DNA from: PALSA-1180 sp964624625 | GTDB lineage: Bacteria > Oederibacteriota > Muellerivitia > Muellerivitales > Muellerivitaceae | Direction: 5' to 3' | NCBI GenBank assembly: GCA_964624625.1 | Contig: CAZUXW010000021.1 | Span: 1 to 38,560 of the forward strand | Length of the DNA: 38,560 bases | Shown: positions 1 through 8,132 of the stretch, piece by piece | How the letters are laid out: every line of letters begins with the position of its first letter | How positions within the stretch are numbered: position 1 is the stretch's first letter | Made by a program: the position numbers and the translations under genes | The notes under the pieces: generated by a model | Database searches by the model: none | Told to the model about the DNA's origin: nothing | Seen by the model: the letters and a program-made list of their open reading frames with translations, nothing else

Positions 1-396
1 CGCGGTGTTGGTAGGCGTGTTAGTGGCAGTAGCTGTAGGAGTGTTCGTTGCCGTGGGGGTAGGTGAATTTGTAGCGGTTGGAGTTAGCGAGTTGGTGGCC
101 GTTGGCGTCGGTGTGTTCGTTGGCGTATTCGACGCGGTGTTGGTAGGCGTGTTAGTGGCAGTAGCTGTAGGAGTGTTCGTTGCCGTGGGGGTAGGTGAAT
201 TTGTAGCGGTTGGAGTTAGCGAGTTGGTGGCCGTTGGCGTCGGTGTGTTCGTTGGCGTATTCGACGCGGTGTTGGTAGGCGTGTTAGTGGCAGTAGCTGT
301 CGGAGTGTTCGTTGCCGTGGGGGTAGGTGAATTTGTAGCGGTTGTAGTTGGCGAGTTGGTGGCCGTTGGCGTCGGTGTGTTCGTCGGCGTATTTGT
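1..396 (-). repeat. Three tandem 132-nt repeats (44 codons)
   Basis: Units start at 1, 133 and 265. The first two appear identical and the third has a few substitutions. The period is a multiple of three, and on the minus strand each unit encodes 44 Thr/Pro/Asn/Ala/Ser-rich residues. Near-identity at DNA level points to recent duplication or homogenisation. Confidence 0.9.
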
Positions 397-2136
397 TGGT
401 GTGTTCGTCGGACTATTGGTCGGTGTATTCGTTGCTGTATTCGTGGGAGTGTTGGTTGGAGTATTCGTAGCCGTAGGTGTGTTGGTAGGCGTATTCGTTG
501 GGGTATTAGTCGGTGTGTTAGTTGGCGTACTAGATGGGGTGTTGGTCGGGGTATTCGTTGGTGTGTTCGTTGGAGTATTGGTAGAGGTATTCGTAGCCGT
601 GGGTGTGTTGGTGGGCGTATTTGTTGGGGTGTTCGTCGGGCTATTGGTCGGTGTATTCGTTAGTGTATTCGTGGGAGTGTTGGTTGGGGTATTAGTCGGC
701 GTGTTAGTTGGCGTATTCGTAGGTGTGGGTGTGTTGGTGGGTGTGTTCGTCGGACTATTGGTCGGTGTATTCGTTGCTGTATTCGTGGGAGTGTTGGTTG
801 AGGTATTAGTCGGCGTGTTAGTTGGCGTATTCGTAGCTGTGGGTGTGTTGGTAGGCGTATTAGTCGGTGTGTTAGTTGGTGTATTCGTAGGCGTATTAGT
901 AGGCGTTTTCGTAGGTGTATCCGTAGAAGTTTTCGTTGGGGTATTAGTAGGTGTGTTAGTTGGCGTATTAGATGGGGTGTTTGTCGGAGTATTCGTTGGT
1001 GTGTTCGTTGGAGTATTGGTTGAGGTATTCGTAGCCGTGGGTGTGTTGGTCGGTGTATTTGTTGGTGTGTTCGTCGGACTTTTGGTCGGTGTATTCGTTA
1101 GTGTGTTCGTGGGAGTGTTGGTTGGGGTATTAGTCGGCGTGTTAGTTGGCGTTTTCGTAGCTGTGTGTGTGTTGGTAGGTGTAGTAGTCGATGTGTTAGT
1201 CGGCGTATTTGATGGGGTATTGGTTGGTGTGTTTGTAGGCGTATTGGTCGACGTGTTAGTTGGGGTATTTGTCGGGGTAATGGAAAAGGTGCCGTTTCCG
1301 GTAAAGGTGTAAATAATACTCACGCCGGTATTATTAACAGAGAAAAAGCCGGTCGCGAAAACACCCCCGCCAAAAGAAGATGGAAAACTGATGATGACTA
1401 ATCCGGAACCGCCATTACCGCCAATGCCTAAACCGCCTGATCCTCCACCCCCACCGGATCCAGTGTTGACGACACCATTAGAACCAGCGCTGCCACTAAC
1501 AAACCCCCCGGTCCCTCCACCACCCGATCCTCCAGTGCCTGCGGCGGGATTACCAAACCCGCCGTTGTACCCGCCAGCGCCGCCGCCACCCGCGTAAGTA
1601 ACAGCTGAACCACTGATGCTGGATATGAACCCACTTCCACCGTTACCAGCTGCGTTTGCCGTGCTATTGCCCCCGGCGGAACCAGCCCCGCCGCCGCCGC
1701 CGCCAACATTGGCTTGGATATCAGCTCCGGTGTTTGAGCCGCCCGCATGGACATTTGAACCCGTTCCGGCTGCCGCGCCCGAACCAAGCCCAACTGCACC
1801 TTGAAATCCGCCGCCTGAACCACCGGAAGCAGGATTGGATCCAGGTGTTCCACCCGCACCTCCGCCCGTTGCCGTGATAGTCGAAAAAACCGAATTGCCG
1901 CCATTCGATGCGGCCCCTCCGGTAGATCCCGATCCACCATTACCAACGACTACGCTATAACTGGAGCCAACCAATACGATAGGGCCGGTTTCCACGTCCC
2001 CAGCGCCACCCGCGCCGCCCCAGTTGTATCCACCACCACCTCCGGCCCCAATGACAAGGTAAGTTACAGGCAACCCGGCTAACAACCGTGAAGACATTAG
2101 AAAAAACAAAAGAAAACATACAAAGGTTTTTTCCAA
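1..2136 (-). CDS. Glycine-rich, Thr-Pro-repeat surface protein (C-terminus outside window)
   Basis: An open minus-strand frame runs without a stop from about 2136 to the left edge, so the C-terminus is missing. From the in-frame TTG at 2136 it reads as a signal peptide (MEKTFVCFLLFFLMSSRLLA). A glycine-rich domain of about 230 residues follows, opening PVTYLVIGAGGGGG and containing GGNSVFSTITATGGG, which is typical of Gly_rich_2-type domains. The rest is more than 400 residues of TPTNTPT-type repeats. An in-frame ATG at 2097 would remove most of the hydrophobic core and has no Shine-Dalgarno. The TTG start is chosen for the signal peptide, although its own RBS is weak. Related proteins in this window end in a FlgD-like domain, and one may lie beyond the edge. 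A sigma-54-type promoter at about 2407 points at the gene. Probably a secreted or surface stalk/adhesin; function is inference. Confidence 0.8.
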   Translation of the reverse strand, partial: MEKTFVCFLLFFLMSSRLLAGLPVTYLVIGAGGGGGYNWGGAGGAGDVETGPIVLVGSSYSVVVGNGGSGSTGGAASNGGNSVFSTITATGGGAGGTPGSNPASGGSGGGFQGAVGLGSGAAAGTGSNVHAGGSNTGADIQANVGGGGGGAGSAGGNSTANAAGNGGSGFISSISGSAVTYAGGGGAGGYNGGFGNPAAGTGGSGGGGTGGFVSGSAGSNGVVNTGSGGGGGSGGLGIGGNGGSGLVIISFPSSFGGGVFATGFFSVNNTGVSIIYTFTGNGTFSITPTNTPTNTSTNTPTNTPTNTPSNTPTNTSTTTPTNTHTATKTPTNTPTNTPTNTPTNTLTNTPTKSPTNTPTNTPTNTPTATNTSTNTPTNTPTNTPTNTPSNTPTNTPTNTPTKTSTDTPTKTPTNTPTNTPTNTPTNTPTNTPTATNTPTNTPTNTSTNTPTNTATNTPTNSPTNTPTNTPTPTNTPTNTPTNTPTNTPTNTLTNTPTNSPTNTPTNTPTNTPTATNTSTNTPTNTPTNTPTNTPSSTPTNTPTNTPTNTPTNTPTATNTPTNTPTNTATNTPTNSPTNTPTNTPTNTPTPTATNSPTTTATNSPTPTATNTPTATATNTPTNTASNTPTNTPTPTATNSLTPTATNSPTPTATNTPTATATNTPTNTASNTPTNTPTPTATNSLTPTATNSPTPTATNTPTATATNTPTNTA
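521..1173 (-). repeat. 438-nt higher-order repeat in the Thr-Pro tract
   Basis: The block at 521-735 recurs at 959-1173 with scattered substitutions. The offset is 438 nt (146 codons), so an internal segment of the Thr-Pro stalk was duplicated in frame. Confidence 0.75.
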
Positions 2137-2398
2137 CCTACGAGTTGCACCCAGGGAAATGTCCCATCGAAATGATTTCGTTTTGTCGGAAAAGGGCGCT
2201 ATTCCCTGGAAAAAAACAAAACTTAAAGGTGAATTTTTTTGAATTTTAAAGTGATACAGGATCCAGGCCCCCGAGTCGACTCAATCAAAATCTGTCGAAT
2301 TTATTTCTCAACCCATCAGTGCCCTAAGAGACGTTTCCTATGCCTAACATCGCCGACGAAACCCCAAGAAAATTTTCATGAAGTTGGAGTAAACATAA

Positions 2399-2416
2399 TT
2401 GCAAGGAATGTGCCCT
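2399..2416 (-). promoter_or_regulatory. Sigma-54-type -24/-12 promoter (P1)
   Basis: On the minus strand GGGCACATTCCTTGC has GG at 2414-2413 and GC at 2402-2401, exactly ten bases apart, close to the TGGCACG-N4-TTGC consensus. The predicted start is near 2389. The leader to the glycine-rich gene would be about 250 nt. No ATCAAAATGAT-type site was found upstream, unlike the other promoters of this set. The remainder of 2137-2639 shows nothing else convincing. Confidence 0.6.
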
Positions 2417-2639
2417 AATATTGGAAGCGACAGGACCGACATATCGGTTGGCGGCCTCGGCGAAATAAGCCGGCATGACAAAAAGGCAAAAAAGCGGAAA
2501 AATTGCTTTTAGGCGAAACTTAGACCATTTTTTGGCGCCAACTCCCTGCCATCCACACACATCTTACCTTTCCCCCGAAAACGAATCCCAAAGAAGGTTC
2601 GTTTTGGAAAGCTAATCGAGAGGGGAAAATTTTTGCGTC

Positions 2640-2933
2640 TTATAAATCAAACTTGGACCTAGCTTCCAGAATCGATACGCCTAGGGCATCCCGAGCGGCA
2701 TCCACACCCGCCACCAGGTCCTCCCAAGCCATGACGCTGGTTTCTTGGAGTTCCGCGGCCTTAACCTCCAGCTCATGTTGTTTTGATTTGAGCTCATTCA
2801 TTTGATTCCGCAACTTCACTTTGACATCCGCCTTGGCACTATCCGCCCTGGCCTGGAATTTATCTATTTCCGAATTCCATTTGTTGATATTCACTTTTAG
2901 TTTTTGAACATAACCGTTTCTTTCTTCGCCCAC
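2640..2933 (-). CDS. Small coiled-coil protein, sll1863-like stress family
   Basis: A 97-residue, highly charged, almost wholly helical protein with no signal peptide. Heptad-like stretches run through residues 5-65 (KLKVNINKWNSEIDKFQARA, then KLRNQMNELKSKQHELEVKA), and the conserved-looking tail is AWEDLVAGVDAARDAL. This pattern matches small coiled-coil proteins annotated as sll1863-family stress response proteins; the biochemical role is not known. The start is GTG at 2933, with AAAGGAGCC upstream. The preceding gene (2967-3263) uses an almost identical RBS, and the two sit 33 nt apart, probably in one transcript from the promoter at 3345-3358. Confidence 0.75.
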   Translation of the reverse strand: MGEERNGYVQKLKVNINKWNSEIDKFQARADSAKADVKVKLRNQMNELKSKQHELEVKAAELQETSVMAWEDLVAGVDAARDALGVSILEARSKFDL

Positions 2934-2966
2934 GAGATGGCTCCTTTTAAATTTTAAACATCATCT

Positions 2967-3263
2967 TCACTTTGGGTTTTTTGTACGGTTTCCGTGGTTT
3001 GGCAGCACATTTTTTCGGGTTCCGGTCAAACCATGAATTTCACGCCTTCCAGCCGCGCCGCGAGGATAGAATTCCTCTATCCGATGAGGACTAGGTTTTT
3101 TTCCACCCCTTCCTCCTACCTGCCCTAATTGAAATCTAGTCGGATCCAACAACTCATATGATTTCTTGAACGGCGCCGGTTTTGGATCCACTGTTGGCGT
3201 TTTAACCTCGGGTTTCCGAGGTAACCGAGGCTCTTTCACCTTTACTTTTGATTGAACTTTCAT
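2967..3263 (-). CDS. Small basic proline-rich protein, unrecognised
   Basis: A 98-residue, strongly basic, proline-rich protein without a hydrophobic segment, so likely cytoplasmic. The N-terminus is low complexity (KVKVKEPRLPRKPEVKTP). The C-terminal half carries GGRGGKKPSPHRIEEFYPRG and several Arg/His/Gly residues, which could suit nucleic-acid binding, but no family is recognised. The start is supported by AAAAGGAGCC just upstream of ATG 3263. It is the first gene after the minus-strand sigma-54-type promoter at 3345-3358, with a leader of about 70 nt, and is probably co-transcribed with the coiled-coil gene downstream. Confidence 0.6.
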   Translation of the reverse strand: MKVQSKVKVKEPRLPRKPEVKTPTVDPKPAPFKKSYELLDPTRFQLGQVGGRGGKKPSPHRIEEFYPRGAAGRREIHGLTGTRKNVLPNHGNRTKNPK

Positions 3264-3342
3264 AAATGGCTCCTTTTCTTTCCAGCGGTTGAAACCCTGT
3301 CAATTATTGGCGCTGGTTTTGATTAAAGTTTGATAGTAGTTA

Positions 3343-3360
3343 AGGCAAGGAACATGCCCT
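3343..3360 (-). promoter_or_regulatory. Sigma-54-type promoter (P2)
   Basis: On the minus strand GGGCATGTTCCTTGC has GG at 3358-3357 and GC at 3346-3345 with N10 between. The predicted start is near 3333, about 70 nt before the 2967-3263 gene. The paired inverted repeats at 3461-3492 are about 105 bp upstream. Confidence 0.75.
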
Positions 3361-3460
3361 ATTAACGTCCGGTGCAACGCTAAATCACATGCCAAAACGA
3401 AAGAATCCCGTGTTTTCTGGTTGATCGAAAATAATTTTGACTGATAGCCACGGCATCGAG

Positions 3461-3492
3461 ATCAAAATGATAATTTAGCCGTTCACTTTGAT
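3461..3492. promoter_or_regulatory. Paired upstream activator-like sites shared by two divergent promoters
   Basis: ATCAAAATGAT at 3461-3471 (arms ATCA/TGAT) is followed by TTCACTTTGAT at 3482-3492, the same motif inverted with one mismatch. The start-to-start spacing is 21 bp. The pair lies between P2 (minus) and P3 (plus), so one set of sites could serve both promoters. Confidence 0.65.
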
Positions 3493-3554
3493 TCCCCGCT
3501 CTTGTCCGCATCCCAAGGAAGGCTCTTGAAACAGAACAAAAAGTCGAGGGATTA

Positions 3555-3572
3555 ACGGCTTGTTTCTTGCTG
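3555..3572 (+). promoter_or_regulatory. Sigma-54-type promoter (P3)
   Basis: ACGGCTTGTTTCTTGCTG has GG at 3557-3558 and GC at 3569-3570 with N10 between. The predicted start is near 3582, 50 nt before the DUF2934 gene. The paired sites at 3461-3492 are about 65 bp upstream of the GG. Confidence 0.72.
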
Positions 3573-3631
3573 TCTCTTATTGAGCCGTTGCACCAAAATA
3601 ATTTATTCTAATCATGATCAAGGAAGACTCA

Positions 3632-3826
3632 ATGACACCAACCCATATCATCCAACCAGCGCCCCCCATAACGGACGTCGAGTCGGCAAGACACGTTGAG
3701 GAAGCCGCTTATTTCAGCTGGTTAAATCGGGGCCGATACGCCCAACCAGGCGATGAGTTGAACGATTGGATTGAGGCGGAAAAACAGGTTCGCAACAGCC
3801 TTCAAGATACCCAGGCCAGTCTTTGA
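3632..3826 (+). CDS. DUF2934 family small protein
   Basis: A 64-residue soluble protein. Residues 16-55 carry the DUF2934 pattern: an AYFSWLNRGR segment, then GDELNDWIEAEKQV. The family is small and common in environmental bacteria with no established function. ATG 3632 is chosen because AAGGAAG lies six bases before it. ATG 3614 in the same frame would add six residues but contains that RBS. It is the first gene after P3, and the triple-PAS kinase follows 98 nt downstream, so the two may share a transcript. Confidence 0.8.
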   Translation: MTPTHIIQPAPPITDVESARHVEEAAYFSWLNRGRYAQPGDELNDWIEAEKQVRNSLQDTQASL

Positions 3827-3924
3827 TCCGTTTCTTTGCCGCGACTACCCGGAAAATCTTTCCAGGATTTCATCCTGGCGGAACCGGGTTGACCGAAAAC
3901 AACGACTCAAAAAAGGACGCATGA

Positions 3925-6312
3925 TTGAGCAATTCCAGCGAATTAACAACCGACTCATTTGAAACTACCGGAACGGTTAATGTTAATAACGATTTAGTCA
4001 AAGCCTTGAACAACTCAGATGATCACTTCAGGGTTTTGATGGATCTCCTGCCCATTTGCTTTATGGCCTTTCGCGGCGGATTGATCATTTATATCAATCC
4101 CGGCTTATTGAAGTTGTTGGGCTATGAAAATTTCGGCGAGCTTATTGGAAAACCCGCTTCTTTCTTTTTCACTCCCGAGTCCCAAGAACACATCAAAAAA
4201 CGGATGAAACGCATCGCGGAAGAAAGGGTCCTCACGAACCCGCCCATCGAGCTCTTGTTAGTCAAGAAAGACGGTGAAATCGTCAAGGTGGAGGCGGAGT
4301 CCATCGTTACTATCCACCATGGCGCGCCCGCGACCATGGTCATTATTCGGGATATCACTTTACGAAAAGAAGCCGAGGAAAAACTTCGAAAATCGGAAAA
4401 TAATTTAAAATTAATTATCGAACAAATGCCGGACGGAGTCCTCATCGACACTCCGGAAAAAATCCTGTTCGTCAATAAAAGCCTTATCCAAATGCTTGGT
4501 TATGACAATGAGTCCGAATTGATCGGCCGCTCGCCCTACGAGCTTATCCATCCCGACTATCACTCCATCGTCAAGGGACGAATCAAGCGGATATTCAGCA
4601 AAGGGGGCCTGAATCCACTATTGGAATATGTTTGGGTTAAGAAGAACGGCCAAATTCTCGACGTCGAAGGTTCCAGTATTTCAATTATTTACGAGGGATT
4701 ACCCGCGATGATCGTGGTCGTCCGGGATATCACCTTTCGTAAAACCAATCAGGAAACCTTGAAAAAATCCGAGGAAAACTTAAAAGCGATACTCCATGAA
4801 ATGCCGGAAGGCGTCTGGATTGTGGATCGTGACAATGTATTGTTCACGAATCGAACTCTCGCTCACTTGTTGGGATATAAATTCGAGTCGGAACTGATTG
4901 AACGGAAAAAATTTGATTTTATCCATTCCGATTTCCACAATACCATCCGGGAAAGGGTGGATGGGATACTGGGAAAAGGGGGCTCCAATCCTCTTTTGAA
5001 GCTGAAACTCATTCGCAAAGACGGCGAGATGTTGGAGGTTGAATCCTCCAGCATTTCCATTCGGTTCAATGGAAAACCGGCTGTCATGGGGGTTCTCCGG
5101 GACATCACTCAGAAAAACCAGGACGAACAAAAGGCGGCCCTCCAAGAAAAACTGGCCAGCGTGGGGACTTTGGCCGCCGGGATAGCCCACGAGATCAATA
5201 ACCCACTCACTTATGTTTTAGGCAACCTGGTTTTTTTAAAGGAGAATTTTGAGGAATTCAAGCAACAGATGGATCATAAAGATTGCATGGACGAGAGGGG
5301 ACGGAAGTTATTCAAGGAAATAGAGGCTGAACTAGCCGACACTTCGCAAGGCGGCGAAAGAATCCGGGACATCGTCAAGGGTTTAAAATCCTTTGTGCGA
5401 ACTCCTGGTGATTCCCTGGCGGAAATCGACCTGAATCAAACGGTCGAGTCGGCCATCAACATGACCTTTCACGAACTCAAACATACGGCCAGGGTGGAAA
5501 GGGAATTTGCCACCGGCCTTCCGCCCCTGACCACCAACCCGGGCAAACTGCACCAGGTTTTCACCAATCTCTTGATCAACGCCGGCCAAGCGATGGAGGG
5601 CCGCCATCCTGAGCGGAATAAAATCCGTGTTCGGACCGGATTGGACAAGGGCGTGCTGTTCGTTGAGATTACGGACACGGGCAGGGGCATAGCCGAAAAT
5701 ATTCTTCCCATTATTTTCGATCCCTTTTTCACCACGAAACCGGTAGGCGTGGGAACAGGCTTAGGCCTTTCGATTTGCGCCGAAATAGTACGAAGCTTCA
5801 AAGGAACCATCGCGGTACAGAGCCAATCCGGAAAAGGATCCGTTTTCACGGTGCGGCTTCCATTGGAAAACGGTTTGAAGGCCCCAAGGATTGATTTTCA
5901 TTTACCACCCGCCCACTTTCGGGGCCGGATCCTCGTCGTGGATGACGAACCAGGCAACTTGGAAGTTTTAAACCGGGTGCTGAAAAAGAACGCCGATGTC
6001 CTGACGGCCCTATCGGGCATGGATGCTTTGGGTATCATTGATAGGGAACAAAACCATATCGACGCCATCGTGAGTGATTTCAATATGCCGGATATGAACG
6101 GGGAGGCCCTTTATAAAATTCTCGCCCAGAAATATCCAGGCTTGGAAAAAAGAATGATCTTCATCACGGGCGGGCTCTTCACAGAGGAGGCCCGTAACTT
6201 TCTCGCTGCGATTCCCAATCCCTGCCTTCAAAAGCCTTTCAAGTTTGAGGATCTTATAAAGGCCGTCTCCCTGTGGACTGAACACTCTCCTAAAACAGGG
6301 CTCAGCGTTTAA
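3925..6312 (+). CDS. Hybrid sensor histidine kinase: PAS-PAS-PAS-HisKA-HATPase-REC
   Basis: A 795-residue soluble hybrid kinase without membrane segments. Three PAS repeats with trailing PAC motifs (RDITLRK, RDITFRK, RDITQKN) occupy about residues 30-155, 155-280 and 280-400. The dimerisation/phosphoacceptor region has AAGIAHEINNPLTY with His422. The ATPase domain shows the N-box (HQVFTNLLINAGQAM), DTGRGI and GTGLGLSI. A C-terminal receiver (about 672-790) has VDDE, phospho-acceptor Asp718 in VSDFNMPDMNG and the QKPF lysine. The GIAHEINNPL box is typical of NtrB/AtoS-like kinases, which often pair with sigma-54 activators. The start is TTG 3925, with AAAAGGA about 8 nt upstream; an ATG at 3921 is out of frame and stops early. 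The signal sensed is unknown; PAS domains here could bind a cofactor or ligand. Confidence 0.93.
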   Translation: MSNSSELTTDSFETTGTVNVNNDLVKALNNSDDHFRVLMDLLPICFMAFRGGLIIYINPGLLKLLGYENFGELIGKPASFFFTPESQEHIKKRMKRIAEERVLTNPPIELLLVKKDGEIVKVEAESIVTIHHGAPATMVIIRDITLRKEAEEKLRKSENNLKLIIEQMPDGVLIDTPEKILFVNKSLIQMLGYDNESELIGRSPYELIHPDYHSIVKGRIKRIFSKGGLNPLLEYVWVKKNGQILDVEGSSISIIYEGLPAMIVVVRDITFRKTNQETLKKSEENLKAILHEMPEGVWIVDRDNVLFTNRTLAHLLGYKFESELIERKKFDFIHSDFHNTIRERVDGILGKGGSNPLLKLKLIRKDGEMLEVESSSISIRFNGKPAVMGVLRDITQKNQDEQKAALQEKLASVGTLAAGIAHEINNPLTYVLGNLVFLKENFEEFKQQMDHKDCMDERGRKLFKEIEAELADTSQGGERIRDIVKGLKSFVRTPGDSLAEIDLNQTVESAINMTFHELKHTARVEREFATGLPPLTTNPGKLHQVFTNLLINAGQAMEGRHPERNKIRVRTGLDKGVLFVEITDTGRGIAENILPIIFDPFFTTKPVGVGTGLGLSICAEIVRSFKGTIAVQSQSGKGSVFTVRLPLENGLKAPRIDFHLPPAHFRGRILVVDDEPGNLEVLNRVLKKNADVLTALSGMDALGIIDREQNHIDAIVSDFNMPDMNGEALYKILAQKYPGLEKRMIFITGGLFTEEARNFLAAIPNPCLQKPFKFEDLIKAVSLWTEHSPKTGLSV

Positions 6313-6506
6313 ATCGAAATGGCTGGAAATCCCCGCCTCGAATATTTACCCAAGAAACCGGTCTCAATCCGACTTCAGACTTTCAGACGGCTTCTTTTCC
6401 TCCACTGCGATAGTGATTTGAGTGGCATAACCGCCAAATCAGGGCCTTATTACTTTATTTTTTTCAATAACCTATCTATCCCTCAAAACAGCTGATCTAA
6501 TCAAAA

Positions 6507-6571
6507 CTATCAAAATGATAGTTAAAAACCTTTACCAACGGGCCATTTAACAACATCTATCATATTGATAG
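6507..6571. promoter_or_regulatory. Two 15-bp operator-like palindromes before the NHL gene
   Basis: CTATCAAAATGATAG at 6507-6521 and CTATCATATTGATAG at 6557-6571 are near-perfect palindromes 50 bp apart. Both contain the ATCA-N3-TGAT core found upstream of the sigma-54-type promoters, extended by CT/AG. No GG-N10-GC element was found between them and the gene, and the second ends two bases before the TTG start. This geometry suits repression or occlusion better than activation. The rest of 6313-6572 shows no gene. Confidence 0.6.
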
Positions 6572-6572
6572 A

Positions 6573-8090
6573 TTGCGGTTCCCTTTGAACTTCCTACCGG
6601 GTTTCTCCCCGCGCTTTTCGATTCAAAAATTTACAATCTTCATTCTTTTCCTCGGATTAGGGCTTTCCCCGGTTTTCGGACAAACCATCACCACGGTCGC
6701 GGGCAATGGAACGCCAGGATTTTCGGGTGACGGAGGCCCGGCGACTTTATCAATGCTGTCCGACATCGACGGGATGGCTACGGACAATAAAGGAAATCTA
6801 TTCATTGTTGATTCGGTCAATCAGCGAATCCGGCGGGTGGACGCGACAACCCAAATCATCACCACCGCCGCGGGAAGCGGCGTTTTAGGTTTTTCAGGGG
6901 ACGGCGGGCCCGCGACCTTGGCTCAATTTAACGATATCGACGGAGTGGAAGCGGACATCCAAGGCGATATCTTTATCGCCGATACGGGCAACAACCGGAT
7001 TCGGGAAGTGGATGGCGCATCTGGAATCGTCAAAACGATCGCGGGCAATGGAACAGCTGTTTTTTCCGGCGACGGGAGTCCTGCTACCTCGGCAAGTCTT
7101 CGTTACCCAAGCGGAGTTTCCCTTGATGCCCAAGGAAATGTCTACATCGCCGATACCTACAACAACCGTATTCGCATGGTGAACCAAGCTACCGGAATGA
7201 TATCAACCGTCGCGGGAATCGGCACCTATGGATATTCCGGCGACGGCGGCTCAGCGTTATTAGGCCAGTTGCATTTCCCATTGGGAGTCGCTGTTGACGC
7301 GTTGGGCAATATTTTCATCGCCGACACCAGCAACCATCGGATCCGGCGGGTGAACAAATCCGACGGCGTCATGACCACCATCGCGGGAAACGGGGTCCAG
7401 GGGTTCGGAGGAGACGGCGGACCGGCCGCGGCGTCGAGCCTAAATGATCCCGGCGGAGTCATCGTCGACGCGGCCGGAAATCTTTTTATCGCCGACACAG
7501 GCAACCATCGAATCCGGGAGGTTGACGGTTCTACCGGATACATCTCGACGATCGCGGGAACCGGAACCGCCTTTTACTCAGGGGACGGTGGACCCGCCAT
7601 CTTGGCTTGCTTGAACAGCCCTACTTCGGTGGGCAAGGACGGGGAAGGAAGCCTCTACATCGCGGACGACAATAATAACGTAGTCCGAAAAGTCGCCGCC
7701 CTCTTGGTGATCGCCACCCACACACCTACCCCCCTCTCGACCATTACCTCAACCCCAACCAAATCCGTTACTCCGATGGCGACTGCAACTCCAACAACCA
7801 CTTTAACGCCGGTCTGCGAATCACATGTCTGGCCGGATCCATTTAATCCCGCCTATGCCTCCGGAGGAGTTCTCAAGGTCAGCTGCGTGCCATCGGGAGG
7901 GACGGTTTCGTTCTTCACCCTATCGGGAGAATTGGTGAAAAAAATTCAGGAGGTCGACGGAATGGCTTTTTGGAATGGACAAAATCAAAACGGAGCGCTT
8001 GTTTCAACAGGGGTTTACTTTTACGTCATTCAACAAGGCGAAAAGTTAACGCGATCGGGAAAATTGATCGTTAAAATTTCCTCCATCTGA
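6573..8090 (+). CDS. Secreted six-bladed NHL-repeat propeller with FlgD-like C-terminal domain
   Basis: A 505-residue exported protein. The signal peptide core is FTIFILFLGLGLSPVFG (about 20-36). Six repeats of about 57 residues follow (about 38-380). Each runs from a TTIAGNGTxGFSGDGGPAT-like start through GVAVDAQGN to an IFIADTGNHRIREV-like segment, which is the NHL pattern and fits one closed six-bladed beta-propeller. A short Thr-Pro linker (about 385-412) leads to a C-terminal domain with WPDPFNP, SFFTLSGELVKKI, FWNGQNQNG and STGVYFYVI, resembling FlgD-Ig/type-A sorting domains. The TTG 6573 start has no clear RBS and abuts a palindrome, so the start is uncertain. Ligand unknown. Confidence 0.85.
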   Translation: MRFPLNFLPGFSPRFSIQKFTIFILFLGLGLSPVFGQTITTVAGNGTPGFSGDGGPATLSMLSDIDGMATDNKGNLFIVDSVNQRIRRVDATTQIITTAAGSGVLGFSGDGGPATLAQFNDIDGVEADIQGDIFIADTGNNRIREVDGASGIVKTIAGNGTAVFSGDGSPATSASLRYPSGVSLDAQGNVYIADTYNNRIRMVNQATGMISTVAGIGTYGYSGDGGSALLGQLHFPLGVAVDALGNIFIADTSNHRIRRVNKSDGVMTTIAGNGVQGFGGDGGPAAASSLNDPGGVIVDAAGNLFIADTGNHRIREVDGSTGYISTIAGTGTAFYSGDGGPAILACLNSPTSVGKDGEGSLYIADDNNNVVRKVAALLVIATHTPTPLSTITSTPTKSVTPMATATPTTTLTPVCESHVWPDPFNPAYASGGVLKVSCVPSGGTVSFFTLSGELVKKIQEVDGMAFWNGQNQNGALVSTGVYFYVIQQGEKLTRSGKLIVKISSI

Positions 8091-8132
8091 ATTTGTGATC
8101 AAATGGCTTTTCAAAACGGTTAGCAGGCCCGA

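Noticed and set aside
5..1312. 435-residue plus-strand reading frame rich in Val/Gly/Phe repeats
   Set aside because: It is the antisense image of the Thr-Pro repeat gene on the minus strand. The minus frame has a signal peptide and known domain order.
2324..2560. 78-residue minus-strand frame with a signal-peptide-like segment and fair RBS
   Set aside because: It overlaps the P1 promoter, the part after the hydrophobic stretch looks random, and no family is seen. It could be a relic but cannot be supported as a gene.
3771..3962. 63-residue plus-strand frame between the DUF2934 gene and the kinase
   Set aside because: It overlaps both real genes out of frame and has no recognisable features.
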